A stretch of 64,000 nucleotides of DNA from the NCBI RefSeq assembly GCF_004364635.1, contig NZ_SOAX01000001.1, positions 124,001 through 188,000 of the forward strand, in the 5' to 3' direction. Numbering within the stretch: position 1 is the stretch's first letter; every line of letters starts with the position of its first letter. Source of the stretch: Halospina denitrificans. Lineage in GTDB: Bacteria > Pseudomonadota > Gammaproteobacteria > Pseudomonadales > Oleiphilaceae. The position numbers were made by a program, and so were the translations under genes. Under the pieces are notes generated by a model. That model was given only the letters and a program-made list of their open reading frames with translations. It had not been told where the DNA came from and ran no database searches. Positions 43,243-55,003 of this stretch are shown one piece after another.

Positions 43243-44787
43243 TCACCAGCTCTGCGTTGACTTGAACTGGCTCAGCGCGGACTTGAGGCCGGACTCGACG
43301 TCATCGCTGAGTGCGCCGGTTTCGTTGATCTTGGCCAGAAGCTCCGACTGCTCAGTGCGCATATAGTCCACCAGCGCCTTTTCGAACGGAACGATCTTCT
43401 TGGCATCAACGTCCTCGAGGAAACCCTCGTTGGCCGCGTACAGAACCGTTGCCATCTCGGCGACGGACATGGGACTGTACTGATCCTGCTTCATCAGCTC
43501 GGTAACCCGGGCGCCGTGCTCAAGCTGCTTACGGGTCTCGGCGTCGAGATCCGAGGCGAACTGGGCAAAGGCCTGGAGTTCACGATACTGGGCGAGTGCC
43601 AGACGGATACCACCACCAAGCTTCTTCATGATCTTGGTCTGGGCCGAACCGCCCACACGCGATACCGAGATACCCGCGTTCATGGCCGGCCGGACACCCG
43701 AGTTGAACAGGTCCGTTTCCAGGAAGATCTGACCGTCAGTAATGGAGATGACGTTGGTCGGTACGAAAGCCGAAACGTCACCCGCCTGGGTCTCGATGAT
43801 CGGCAGTGCCGTCAGCGACCCTGTCTTGCCGGTGACCTCACCGTTGGTGGCGCGCTCCACATAGGTCGGATTGACCTTGGACGCACGCTCCAGGAGGCGG
43901 GAATGGAGATAGAATACGTCACCGGGATAGGCTTCACGGCCCGGAGGACGACGCAGCAGCAGCGAAATCTGGCGATAGGCCCAGGCCTGCTTGGTCAGGT
44001 CGTCATAGATGATGAGCGCGTCTTCGCCACGATCGCGATAGTACTCACCCATGGAAGTACCGGCGTAGGGCGCCAGGAACTGCATGGAGGCTGGATCCGC
44101 CGCGCCGGCAGCAACCACGATGGTGTGCTCCATGGCGCCGTGCTCTTCCAGCTTGCGGACCACGTTGGCGATGGTGGACTGCTTCTGACCAATCGCGACG
44201 TAGATACACTTAATGCCGCTGTTTTTCTGGTTGATAATGGTATCAACCGCAACCGCTGTCTTACCGATCTGGCGGTCACCGATGATCAGCTCACGCTGGC
44301 CGCAGCCAACAGGAACCATGGTATCGATCGCCTTGAGACCGGTCTGTACCGGCTCGTCAACTTCCTGGCGGGAAATAACCCCGGGAGCCACCTTTTCGAC
44401 GGGCGCGGTTTCTGTCGTGCCCGGATCACCCTTACCGTCGATGGCGTTACCCAGTGCATCCACAACGCGGCCCTGGAGTTCACGACCCACTGGCACTTCC
44501 AGAATGCGCCCGGTGCAGCGGACGTTCTGGCCTTCGGCCAGACCTTCGTCCTCACCAAGAACAACGGCACCGACCGAATCCCGCTCGAGGTTCAGGGCCA
44601 TGCCAAAATTGCCATTCTGGAATTCAACCATCTCGCCGTACATGACGTCGGCCAGACCGTGGATGCGAACAATGCCGTCGGATACGCTGACGATTGTTCC
44701 TTCGTTGCGAGCTTCGGAGGAGACATCAAGCTTTGAGATGCGCTCCTTGATAATCTCGCTGATTTCGGATGGATTCAGTTGCTGCAT
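43243..44787 (-). CDS. atpA: ATP synthase alpha subunit
   Basis: Non-catalytic nucleotide-binding F1 subunit, 514 aa (E. coli 513). It begins [20 protein letters not shown], with P-loop [24 protein letters not shown] lies before the ATG at 44787; the open frame extends to 44898 but that part overlaps atpH and is not conserved. Confidence 0.98.
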   Translation of the reverse strand: MQQLNPSEISEIIKERISKLDVSSEARNEGTIVSVSDGIVRIHGLADVMYGEMVEFQNGNFGMALNLERDSVGAVVLGEDEGLAEGQNVRCTGRILEVPVGRELQGRVVDALGNAIDGKGDPGTTETAPVEKVAPGVISRQEVDEPVQTGLKAIDTMVPVGCGQRELIIGDRQIGKTAVAVDTIINQKNSGIKCIYVAIGQKQSTIANVVRKLEEHGAMEHTIVVAAGAADPASMQFLAPYAGTSMGEYYRDRGEDALIIYDDLTKQAWAYRQISLLLRRPPGREAYPGDVFYLHSRLLERASKVNPTYVERATNGEVTGKTGSLTALPIIETQAGDVSAFVPTNVISITDGQIFLETDLFNSGVRPAMNAGISVSRVGGSAQTKIMKKLGGGIRLALAQYRELQAFAQFASDLDAETRKQLEHGARVTELMKQDQYSPMSVAEMATVLYAANEGFLEDVDAKKIVPFEKALVDYMRTEQSELLAKINETGALSDDVESGLKSALSQFKSTQSW

Positions 44788-44857
44788 GCCTGTTTCCTCA
44801 AAAAATTCTGCAAATGACAGCGTGTCGGAATTCGGTTGTCCTGCCGCCGGCCTGTAT

Positions 44858-45394
44858 TCATGCGCCCATGGCTGTTGCCAGCTTGCCGAGTCGACCACGC
44901 AGGGATGCGTCTATCACGGTATCCCCGGCTTGAATAACCACGCCCCCGATGATGGAACGATCGGACTGAACATCGAGAAGGACCTTGCGATCCAGTTTAC
45001 GCGTTAACGCCTGGGTCAGCTTCTCTTTCTGGTCGTCGGTCAGCTCGTAGGCGGTGGTCACCGTGACATCCACGACACGCTCGTGGTCATGGCGATACCC
45101 GGCAAACAGCTCGGCGATGGCCGGGAAAAGCGCCAGGCGTCGATTCTCGGCCATGATGCGGACAAAATTCTGAACCGCCTCGGGGAGTTTGCCCTCACAC
45201 ACCTCGGTGATCAGGTCGATCTTCTGTTGTGCGCTCAGCCCCGGATGGTTAAGGGCGGCGACCATATCGGCATCCTGGGTGACGACCGAGAGCAGGTTCA
45301 GTGATTCGCTCCAGGCGTCAAGCTGGTTGCTGTCACGCGCGGACTCAAAAGCGGCTCGCGCGTAAGGCCGGGCCAGTGACGTTGACTCTGCCAT
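44858..45394 (-). CDS. atpH: ATP synthase delta subunit
   Basis: Peripheral-stalk protein tying F1 to the b subunit, 178 aa. It opens with [20 protein letters not shown] and ends with [20 protein letters not shown], both typical of the OSCP/delta family. It lies between atpF and atpA. Confidence 0.97.
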   Translation of the reverse strand: MAESTSLARPYARAAFESARDSNQLDAWSESLNLLSVVTQDADMVAALNHPGLSAQQKIDLITEVCEGKLPEAVQNFVRIMAENRRLALFPAIAELFAGYRHDHERVVDVTVTTAYELTDDQKEKLTQALTRKLDRKVLLDVQSDRSIIGGVVIQAGDTVIDASLRGRLGKLATAMGA

Positions 45395-45406
45395 GTTAGA
45401 CCTCGT

Positions 45407-45877
45407 TTACAGTTCCGCAGAGAGCTTGTCGAGCATCTCGCTGTGTGCCTTGGCATCGACGGAAGATTCCAGGATCTTCTCGGCGCCGGCAATGGCCAGG
45501 CTGGCAACTTCCGCGCGCAGTGCGTCGCGGGCCTGTTGCCGCTCCTGCTCAATTTCGTCCCGGGCCTGGGCCAGCTGGCGGTCACCCTGTTCACGGGCTT
45601 CCTGCTTGGCGTCTTCCACCATCTGGTTGGCCCGCTTATTGGCCTTATCCACAATCGTGGCGGCCTCGTCACGGGCTTCACGCAGTTCCTGGGTGGCCCG
45701 CTGCTGAGCCAGCTCCAGGTCCTGGTTGGCACGGTCCGACGCTGCAAGGCCGTCAGCAATCTTCTTCTGGCGCTCCTGCATGGCGTTGACCAGCGGCGGC
45801 CAGACATATTTAACGCAGAACCAGATAAAGATGAAAAAGCCGATGGTCTGGCCGAGCATCGTGAGGTTAATATTCAC
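45407..45877 (-). CDS. atpF: ATP synthase b subunit
   Basis: Peripheral stalk of the F0 part, 156 aa. One N-terminal membrane helix ([20 protein letters not shown]) is followed by a long charged helix for dimerisation, as in E. coli (156 aa). There is one copy only, so it functions as a homodimer. Confidence 0.97.
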   Translation of the reverse strand: MNINLTMLGQTIGFFIFIWFCVKYVWPPLVNAMQERQKKIADGLAASDRANQDLELAQQRATQELREARDEAATIVDKANKRANQMVEDAKQEAREQGDRQLAQARDEIEQERQQARDALRAEVASLAIAGAEKILESSVDAKAHSEMLDKLSAEL

Positions 45878-45956
45878 GGCGTTCTACCTCTTTTCGATTC
45901 GTTGCTTTCGGGACGCCGGGGCAACCTTCAAAGGCCACCCCAATCCACATCCGGTG

Positions 45957-46205
<249 letters not shown>

Positions 46206-46236
46206 TTAAGGGTTAAGGGTCATCAAAATTTGATGG

Positions 46237-47094
<858 letters not shown>

Positions 47095-47108
47095 CTACTC
47101 TCGCCCTG

Positions 47109-47480
47109 TCATCGGTGTGCGACTCTACTGAACACGAGTGGCGTCAGCATGTGGCTCAGAATCATGGTGCCAAACCCCAGAAAAAGGGCTGGACCGCTGA
47201 TTGGCCGGATCAGCAGCAATGTGGCTGCGAACAGTACGGCCGTTAATGTCAGTTTGAACATTTCGCCGGCCATCATGGCGGCGAATACGGCCCCGGCCTG
47301 GCGCGCGCCTCGATGCTGGAAGTAGCGCAACGCAAAAAGGCTGTTGGGGATGTAGTAAGCCAACCCCCCAAACAGTGCCGAACGGGCACTGACCGGCGAC
47401 TCGATCAGGCAGCCGCCACTGACCAGCAGCAGTATTGCGAGCTGCAGAAGAAGGAGCCGGCCCACCGGTGGCCGCTGCAT
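47109..47480 (-). CDS. atpI: ATP synthase accessory protein I
   Basis: A 123-aa membrane protein with about four helices that aids assembly of the c ring; not part of the final enzyme. Position at the head of the operon and the AYYIPNSLFALRYFQHRGAR segment support it. The ATG at 47480 is used; a TTG two codons earlier (47486) lies nearer to AAGGG and is an alternative. Confidence 0.85.
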   Translation of the reverse strand: MQRPPVGRLLLLQLAILLLVSGGCLIESPVSARSALFGGLAYYIPNSLFALRYFQHRGARQAGAVFAAMMAGEMFKLTLTAVLFAATLLLIRPISGPALFLGFGTMILSHMLTPLVFSRVAHR

Positions 47481-47526
47481 GTTCAAACGATGCTAACCCT
47501 TGTCGGCCGTTGGTAAAGCGGGGCAG

Positions 47527-47555
47527 ATTATAGGGCTTTGACGGTTCAGGATCAA
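47527..47555 (-). promoter_or_regulatory. Sigma-70 promoter of the atp operon
   Basis: On the - strand TTGATC (47550-47555) and a consensus TATAAT (47527-47532) are separated by exactly 17 bp, about 45 bases before atpI. This is the best sigma-70 promoter seen in the window. Confidence 0.8.
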
Positions 47556-47595
47556 TAAAATTGGATGAAAATCCGAACGAATCCTGGTCACGGCC

Positions 47596-48477
47596 TTACT
47601 TGATGTGGTCCAGGATTCCGTCAAGCTCATCCAGACTGCTGTATTCAATCACCACCTTGCCCTTGCCGCGCTTGCCATGATTAATGGCAACCCGGGCTCC
47701 CAGACGGTCTGCCAGACGGTCCTGAAGATGACGGATATCCGGATCCTCACGCTTGACCTGCTGCGCTTTCTCTCCGGTGTTTCCGGCTTCAAGGGCCTTG
47801 CGGACCAGCGCCTCGGTCTGGCGCACGGACAGTGACTTGCTCACTACCTGGCGTGCAACCGGAGCCTGCTGCTCCACGGGCAGGCCCAGAAGCGCCCGGC
47901 CATGGCCCATTTCCAGATCGCCATGCTCGAGCATGACGCGCACTTCTTCCGTCAGGCCCATGAGTCGGAGCAGGTTGGTGATGGTGGTGCGTGACTTGCC
48001 CACGGCATCGGCCACCTGCTGTTGGGTCAGACCAAATTCTTCCTGCAGGCGGTAAAAGGCGCCGGCCTCCTCGATGGGATTGAGGTTCTCGCGCTGGATG
48101 TTCTCAACCAGGCCCAGGGCAATGGCGGCTTCGTCTGGGACCTGTCGGATCAGGGCCGGAATGCGTTCGAGGCCGGCCATCTGGGTAGCACGCCAGCGGC
48201 GCTCACCGGCGACCAGTTCGTATTCGCCGTTGTCGAGGGGGCGAACCACCACGGGCTGCATGACGCCCTGCTGCTTGATGGAGTCGGAGAGCTCCTGCAG
48301 GGCTTCCTCGTCCATGTCCCGGCGCGGCTGATAGCGGCCCCGGTGGATCAGGTCCAGGGGCAGTTCCCGCAGTTCGGCATCCAGCGCGGGATCCGGGGTG
48401 TCTTCAAGGTTGGTCCGGGAGCCTTCGAGCAGGGCATTGAGCCCTCTCTGGCCGAGTCCGCGTTTGCGCGATGCCAT
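47596..48477 (-). CDS. parB: ParB, chromosome partitioning protein
   Basis: Binds parS sites, spreads on DNA, and with ParA moves the origin. It is 293 aa. Features are an N-terminal arginine-rich patch (GERRWRATQMAGL), the NIQRENLNPIEEA region, a helix-turn-helix (TQQQVADAVGKSRTTITNLL) and a C-terminal dimerisation helix. parA lies upstream, but the two are separated by 185 bases holding a large hairpin element (copy B). No good parS site was found in the window. Confidence 0.96.
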   Translation of the reverse strand: MASRKRGLGQRGLNALLEGSRTNLEDTPDPALDAELRELPLDLIHRGRYQPRRDMDEEALQELSDSIKQQGVMQPVVVRPLDNGEYELVAGERRWRATQMAGLERIPALIRQVPDEAAIALGLVENIQRENLNPIEEAGAFYRLQEEFGLTQQQVADAVGKSRTTITNLLRLMGLTEEVRVMLEHGDLEMGHGRALLGLPVEQQAPVARQVVSKSLSVRQTEALVRKALEAGNTGEKAQQVKREDPDIRHLQDRLADRLGARVAINHGKRGKGKVVIEYSSLDELDGILDHIK

Positions 48478-48532
48478 GATGGTTGTTATTCACCCTTTTA
48501 GTATTTGGAAAACCGGCTAAAACATTGTGCCG

Positions 48533-48643
48533 GAAGCGGGCGGGGCTCCCTCTTCAGGGATACGCTGTGAATACCTCCATGTACGCTCCCTTCCGCCATC
48601 CATGGCTCCAGAGGATCCCTGAAGAGGGAGCCCCGCCCGCTTC
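48533..48643. repeat. Large palindromic element, copy B, between parA and parB
   Basis: Perfect 29-bp arms at 48533-48561 and 48615-48643 enclose a 53-nt loop nearly identical to the loop of copy A (30406-30459, opposite strand). The arms are GC-rich and unlike those of copy A except beside the loop. Read along the par transcript, the element has the same orientation as copy A has relative to the phospholipase D-like gene. It ends 55 bases before the parB start. It could terminate, protect or slow the transcript between parA and parB. Confidence 0.9.
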
Positions 48644-48662
48644 TTCAACATCCTGCCAATTA

Positions 48663-49457
48663 TCAGACAGCCACTGCCCCCGCTTGCTTCTGGCTCCCAT
48701 TGCGCCGGACCATTTCCCCCGCGAGGGCGAGATAGGAAATCGCCCCCTTGGAGGCGCGGTCGTAGCGCAGGGCCGGCATGCCGTAGCTCGGCGCTTCCGC
48801 CAGCCGTACGTTGCGCGGGATGACGGCGGAGTAGACCTTGTCGCCGAAGTAGTCGCTGAGCTGCCGGGATACGTCCAGTGTCAGGCTGTTTCGGGGATCG
48901 TACATGGTACGCAGTATACCCTCGATTTCCAGCCCGGGATTCACGGTTTCCTGGATCTGTTCGATGGTGTTCATCAGCGCGGCCAGCCCTTCCAGGGCAT
49001 AGTACTCGCACTGCATGGGAATGAGCACGCTGTCGGCGGCGGCCAGGGCGTTGACGGTGAGCAGGTTCAGGGCCGGCGGGCAGTCGATGAGTATGTAGTC
49101 GTAGATCTCGCGCAACGGCTTGAGCGCGAGGCGCAGGCGGTGTTCGCGGCCGATTTCGTTCATCAGTTCGACTTCGGCGGCAGTGAGGTCGCCGTTGGCC
49201 GGGAGGACGTCAAATCCGGATTCGGGGGCCTCGGTGCAGACATCGGCAGCGTCGTGGCGGCGGGTGAGGACGTCGAAGCCGCTGACCTGGAGCTGGTTCT
49301 TGTCCAGCCCGCTGCCCATGGTGGCGTTGCCCTGGGGGTCCATGTCGACGAGCAGCACGCGGCGCTTCGTCGCCGCCAGTGATGCCGCCAGGTTCACGCA
49401 GGTCGTGGTCTTGCCCACGCCGCCCTTCTGGTTGGTAACCGCCACGATACGCGCCAT
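48663..49457 (-). CDS. parA: ParA, chromosome partitioning ATPase
   Basis: Deviant Walker ATPase of chromosome segregation (ParA/Soj), 264 aa. The P-loop NQKGGVGKTTTCVNLA, the switch region LVDMDPQGNATMGSG and LIDCPPALNLLTVNAL are typical. AGGAG precedes the ATG at 49457 (a TTG two codons earlier is ignored). It follows rsmG after 2 bases, so parA belongs to the mnmG-rsmG-parA-parB transcription unit. Confidence 0.96.
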   Translation of the reverse strand: MARIVAVTNQKGGVGKTTTCVNLAASLAATKRRVLLVDMDPQGNATMGSGLDKNQLQVSGFDVLTRRHDAADVCTEAPESGFDVLPANGDLTAAEVELMNEIGREHRLRLALKPLREIYDYILIDCPPALNLLTVNALAAADSVLIPMQCEYYALEGLAALMNTIEQIQETVNPGLEIEGILRTMYDPRNSLTLDVSRQLSDYFGDKVYSAVIPRNVRLAEAPSYGMPALRYDRASKGAISYLALAGEMVRRNGSQKQAGAVAV

Positions 49458-49459
49458 GA

Positions 49460-50119
49460 TCAATCTCCTGTCTCGGTCGCGGAATCTCCCGCATGATGCC
49501 GCCGGATGCGGAGCAGGCGGCGCTCGGCCGACACACCCGGTATTTCGACCCGCCGGTTTTCGGCCAGCGTCCAGCCGGATGGTATCAGACTGGCTTCTTC
49601 CATGGCTTCGGGGCCCTTCATTGCCAGGTACTCCCCGTCCCTGGCCAGCAGGTGCGCCGCCATGGGGATCATTTCCGCCAGTGATGCAAAGGCCCGGCTG
49701 GTGATCTGCTCAAAGGGTTCCCGGACACTGTAATCGTCCACCCGCGAATGCACCACCGTGACATTATCCAGTCCCAGCTCCAGTTTGCACTGGGTCAGGA
49801 AACGGGTCTTCTTGGAATTACTGTCGATCAGTGTCACCTCTCGATGCGGCGAGTGCAATGCCAGCACCAGCCCCGGAAAGCCACCGCCGGCACCCAGATC
49901 CAGAATCCGCTCCGCCTGGACCAGCGGCGCCAGGCTCAGGCTGTCGAGCAGGTGGCGAGAACACATGGCACCGCGCTCGCGCACCGCCGTTAGATTATAG
50001 GCCCGGTTCCACTTCTCGAGCAGGTCCAGCAGGGTCAGGAGCCGGTCGGTGGTGGGCTCGTCCAGTGCCACGCCGAGCCGCTCGGCACCACGCGTCAGTT
50101 CCTGTCGCTCCCCGTCCAT
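49460..50119 (-). CDS. rsmG: RsmG, 16S rRNA m7G527 methyltransferase
   Basis: Methylates guanine 527 of 16S rRNA (older name gidB). It is 219 aa with an SAM-binding motif (ILDLGAGGGFPGLVLALHSP), TLIDSNSKKTRFL and the family segment FEQITSRAFASLAEM. The start codon directly follows the mnmG stop. The gene order mnmG-rsmG-parA-parB is widely conserved near origins. Confidence 0.96.
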   Translation of the reverse strand: MDGERQELTRGAERLGVALDEPTTDRLLTLLDLLEKWNRAYNLTAVRERGAMCSRHLLDSLSLAPLVQAERILDLGAGGGFPGLVLALHSPHREVTLIDSNSKKTRFLTQCKLELGLDNVTVVHSRVDDYSVREPFEQITSRAFASLAEMIPMAAHLLARDGEYLAMKGPEAMEEASLIPSGWTLAENRRVEIPGVSAERRLLRIRRHHAGDSATETGD

Positions 50120-52006
<1,887 letters not shown>

Positions 52007-52310
52007 ACTGAACCTCGGTATTCGGGAGCCACTGAATGAACCGCACAGTATAACCGCTTGGCGGAAATCTGTGCAGGGCAGGTGGGCATTTTTTGATCAA
52101 ACGGGCGTTTGAGTGGGGATTACATGAGCTTACGGCTGAATGCTTAAATGCTTATCAAAAAATTTTCCACAACTGCCTGTCGGCTAATTTTCCACCAAAA
52201 GCAATTTAGTGTATTGATTTAAATCATTTTTATGAAATTTATACAATCGTTTCCAAAACTTATTGACACACTTATCCACAAGTGGTGCCTGTCAACACAG
52301 GCCGGGCCCG
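52007..52310. other. AT-rich intergenic region with DnaA boxes upstream of mnmG
   Basis: About 300 bases without a gene. It contains a perfect DnaA box at 52272-52280, a variant TTTTCCACA at 52163-52171 and a weaker TTTTCCACC at 52188-52196. A clearly AT-rich stretch runs from about 52140 to 52262 in otherwise GC-rich surroundings. In E. coli oriC lies beside mnmG. It must also hold the mnmG promoter. It might be a secondary or ancestral origin, or a DnaA-controlled promoter. Confidence 0.55.
52272..52280 (+). promoter_or_regulatory. DnaA box
   Basis: Perfect TTATCCACA in the AT-rich region upstream of mnmG. Confidence 0.75.
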
Positions 52311-52856
52311 TCATTGCTTCTGGATCACAAGAACCACCTCACCCACCCGGAAACCCCAATAAGTCATTTCCGTTTCGTTGATGACGGTATCCGGCGTTGC
52401 CGCGTACATCCAGTCATCCATGCGCACGTTGATGGTGCCATCGCCATAGGGCACTTCCAGCACGTAATTCATATGGATGGCATTGCCGGAAAATTCCATG
52501 AAACCGGGCTCGGTCACATCGCCGGCAGTGGCGTGGTAGCCACCATCACGGGGCTCAAGGGTCCAGACCCGGGTATCCGTTTCCCCGTCATTGTATTTGA
52601 ACACCTCGTCCAGAGTGCCGACGCCATTCTCATCCCAACTGGCATCAATGGTCGCGTCGAAGGTGCGGATGACCGTTCCCGAACGATTCTTGACCACGCC
52701 ACGGGCGCTCAGCTCCCCCTGGAAGAACTCACTCGGAACCAGTTTCGGGGTTTCCCCCTCGTAGTCGTTGAGTCGCGGCCCCGAGCATGACGTGACAAGT
52801 GGCAGCAACAACAACAGTGCGACGATTCCGAAACGATTGATCAGGGGTGTCGTCAT
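52311..52856 (-). CDS. DUF3833-like lipoprotein
   Basis: A 181-aa lipoprotein with signal peptide LINRFGIVALLLLLPLVTSC (lipobox Cys24). The mature part (PSEFFQGELSARGVVKNRSG, VFKYNDGETDTRVWTLEP and a final MTYWGFRVGEVVLVIQKQ) resembles the lipocalin-like DUF3833 family. The start at 52856 follows AAGG. The same frame stays open for another ~2 kb through the antisense of the acyl-CoA dehydrogenase, which is an artefact of GC-rich codon use. Function unknown. Confidence 0.78.
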   Translation of the reverse strand: MTTPLINRFGIVALLLLLPLVTSCSGPRLNDYEGETPKLVPSEFFQGELSARGVVKNRSGTVIRTFDATIDASWDENGVGTLDEVFKYNDGETDTRVWTLEPRDGGYHATAGDVTEPGFMEFSGNAIHMNYVLEVPYGDGTINVRMDDWMYAATPDTVINETEMTYWGFRVGEVVLVIQKQ

Positions 52857-52936
52857 GGTGTCAGCCTTTCTCCGGTCCATACACCTTATGGATACGTGAT
52901 GCCATGGCACGGAGATCATTGGGTGGCCGCAGTGAC

Positions 52937-52950
52937 GTACACAACTGTAC
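52937..52950. promoter_or_regulatory. Short inverted repeat before the acyl-CoA dehydrogenase gene
   Basis: GTACA and TGTAC flank CAAC, in the divergent promoter region of the DUF3833-like and acyl-CoA dehydrogenase genes. It may be an operator; no known consensus was recognised. Confidence 0.3.
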
Positions 52951-53021
52951 ACCCCGTCAATGGTCCAACAATCGTTTTTGGTAACACTAGTGGCATAAGC
53001 AATCATACTGGAGGGATTGTC

Positions 53022-54842
53022 ATGGCAAGCTACAAAGCGCCCCTGACTGACGTGAAATTTCTGCTCAATGAGGTTTTCGATTACCCAAGCCACTACCAAT
53101 CCCTGAGCAATGGCGGGGAGGCCACCCCGGATATGGTGGACGCCATTCTGGGCGAGTGCGCCAGATTCTGTGAGAACACACTCTTCCCCCTCTACCAGAG
53201 TGGCGACGAGGAAGGCTGCAAGCTGGTGGACGGCGGGGTGAAAACACCGGCCGGCTATAAGGAAGCCTATGAGGAATACGTCGCCGGCGGCTGGCAGGGA
53301 CTGTCCAGCCTGGAAGAGTATGGCGGTCAGAACCTGCCTGCCTCCCTGGGCCTGATGAAACAGGAAATGATGGGGACCGCCAACTGGCCCTTCAGCATGT
53401 ATCCCGGCCTTTCCATGGGGGCCATGAACACGCTCCAGCTGCACGGCCACGAGGACCAGCGCCAGACCTATCTCACCCCCATGACCGAAGGCCGCTGGAC
53501 CGGCACCATGTGCCTGACCGAACCCCAGTGCGGCACCGACCTGGGCCAGGTCCGCACCAAGGCCGTGCCCCAGGAGGACGGTTCCTATCGGGTAACCGGC
53601 ACCAAGATCTTCATTTCCTCCGGCGACCATGACATGGCCGAGAATATCGTCCACATCGTGCTGGCGCGCACGCCGGAAGCCCCCAAGGGCACGAAGGGCA
53701 TCTCGCTGTTCATCGTGCCCAAGTACCTGCCCGACGAACAGGGCAACCCGGGTGACGCCAACGGCGTCTCCGTGGGTGCGCTGGAAGAGAAGATGGGTAT
53801 CAAGGCCTCCGCGACCTGCACCATGAACTTCGACGACGCCAGGGGCTACATGGTGGGCGAAGAGAACAAGGGCCTGGAGTGCATGTTCACCTTCATGAAC
53901 ACCGCCCGTATCGGTACCGCCATACAGGGCGTGGGCCCGGCCGAGCTTTCCTACCAGAACGCCCTGGCTTACGCGAAGGAACGCCGCTCCATGCGTGCGC
54001 TCTCCGGCAAGAAGGAGCCGGACCAGGTCGCCGACAGCCTGATGTACCACGCTGACGTGCGCCGTATGCTGCTGACCCAGAAGGCGGTGGCCGAAGGTGG
54101 TCGGGCCATGCTCTATGATGCCGCGCAATTCGCGGATCACATGGTCTGTGCCTACATCGAGGAGGATGAGAAGCAAGCGGATCAGTATGACGACAAGCTC
54201 GGTTTCCTGACCCCGATACTGAAGGGCTTCCTGACGGAAATGGGCTACGAGGCGACCAATCTCGGCATGCAGGTCTTTGGCGGGCATGGCTACATCAAGG
54301 AACACGGCATGGAGCAGATTGTCCGCGATACCCGCATCGCCACCCTCTACGAAGGCACCACCGGCATACAGGCACTGGATCTGCTCGGCCGCAAGACCCT
54401 GCTGATGACCCAGGGCGGTGCGGTGCGTGACTTTACCCTGCGCATGAGCAACTTCGCCCGCAAGCACCTGGGCGACAAGGCCGTGCGTCACTACTGCTGG
54501 CGGCTGCTCAGGCTGGCGGCCCAGTGGAACTGGCTTACCCTCAGGCTGATGGTCATGGCGCGCAAGGATCGGGATATGGTGTCTTCCGCCGCCAATGATT
54601 TCCTGATGTACAGCGGCTATGTCTACATGGCTTTCATGTGGGCCCGCATGGCCGTCGCGGCACAGCAGGGACTGCGCCAGGGTGGTGCGCAGAGCGAGGA
54701 CTTCTATCGGGCCAAGCTCGCCACCGCGGAGTTCTACTTTGAACGGATGCTGCCCCGGGCCCAGGGCCATGCCGAGAGCATGCTCAGCCCGAGCGAAACC
54801 CTGATGAAGCTGGATAACGACCACTTCGCGTTCGATTACTGA
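53022..54842 (+). CDS. Acyl-CoA dehydrogenase (DmdC-like subgroup)
   Basis: A 606-aa acyl-CoA dehydrogenase, different from FadE: no N-terminal membrane region, but an N-terminal extension (SYKAPLTDVKFLLNEVFDY) and a C-terminal extra domain. The core has CLTEPQCGTDLGQVRTKA, KIFISSGDHDMAENIVHIVL and the catalytic Glu in ATLYEGTTGIQALDLLGRK. Members of this group include 3-methylmercaptopropionyl-CoA dehydrogenases and medium- to long-chain enzymes, so the substrate is open. GGAGG lies before the ATG at 53022, which starts the conserved part; the earlier frame from 52896 is not used. Confidence 0.88.
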   Translation: MASYKAPLTDVKFLLNEVFDYPSHYQSLSNGGEATPDMVDAILGECARFCENTLFPLYQSGDEEGCKLVDGGVKTPAGYKEAYEEYVAGGWQGLSSLEEYGGQNLPASLGLMKQEMMGTANWPFSMYPGLSMGAMNTLQLHGHEDQRQTYLTPMTEGRWTGTMCLTEPQCGTDLGQVRTKAVPQEDGSYRVTGTKIFISSGDHDMAENIVHIVLARTPEAPKGTKGISLFIVPKYLPDEQGNPGDANGVSVGALEEKMGIKASATCTMNFDDARGYMVGEENKGLECMFTFMNTARIGTAIQGVGPAELSYQNALAYAKERRSMRALSGKKEPDQVADSLMYHADVRRMLLTQKAVAEGGRAMLYDAAQFADHMVCAYIEEDEKQADQYDDKLGFLTPILKGFLTEMGYEATNLGMQVFGGHGYIKEHGMEQIVRDTRIATLYEGTTGIQALDLLGRKTLLMTQGGAVRDFTLRMSNFARKHLGDKAVRHYCWRLLRLAAQWNWLTLRLMVMARKDRDMVSSAANDFLMYSGYVYMAFMWARMAVAAQQGLRQGGAQSEDFYRAKLATAEFYFERMLPRAQGHAESMLSPSETLMKLDNDHFAFDY

Positions 54843-54849
54843 TCCCCTC

Positions 54850-54870
54850 GGGTCCCCTCAAGAGGGACCC
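54850..54870 (+). terminator. Hairpin after the acyl-CoA dehydrogenase gene
   Basis: GGGTCCC and GGGACCC form a perfect stem 7 bases after the stop codon. Only a short T-run (CCTTTC) follows, so a weak terminator is likely. Confidence 0.5.
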
Positions 54871-54928
54871 CATCCTTTCGGGTCCAGATAACCCATCGAG
54901 CAGACCCTTTCTTGCGTTTTTAAAAGTT

Positions 54929-54940
54929 ATGTTATAACAT
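54929..54940. promoter_or_regulatory. Probable Zur box of the second zinc locus
   Basis: ATGTTATAACAT is a perfect palindrome and equals the core of the alphaproteobacterial-style Zur consensus GATATGTTATAACATATC. It overlaps a possible -10 (TAACAT) paired with TTGCGT at 54912-54917, 17 bp away, about 64 bases before the next start codon. Binding by Zur would repress the locus when zinc is plentiful. The match is seen; the regulation is inferred. Confidence 0.7.
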
Positions 54941-55003
54941 TTTTAATCAACGCCAGGGGCAATACCAGATAACAGAAATTCCATTCCTAAAAGGGAAAGA
55001 CCC

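Noticed and set aside
52857-54824. Long - strand open frame continuing from the DUF3833 gene
   Set aside because: It is antisense to the acyl-CoA dehydrogenase gene, has low-complexity composition, and only the final 181 codons form a recognisable lipoprotein.
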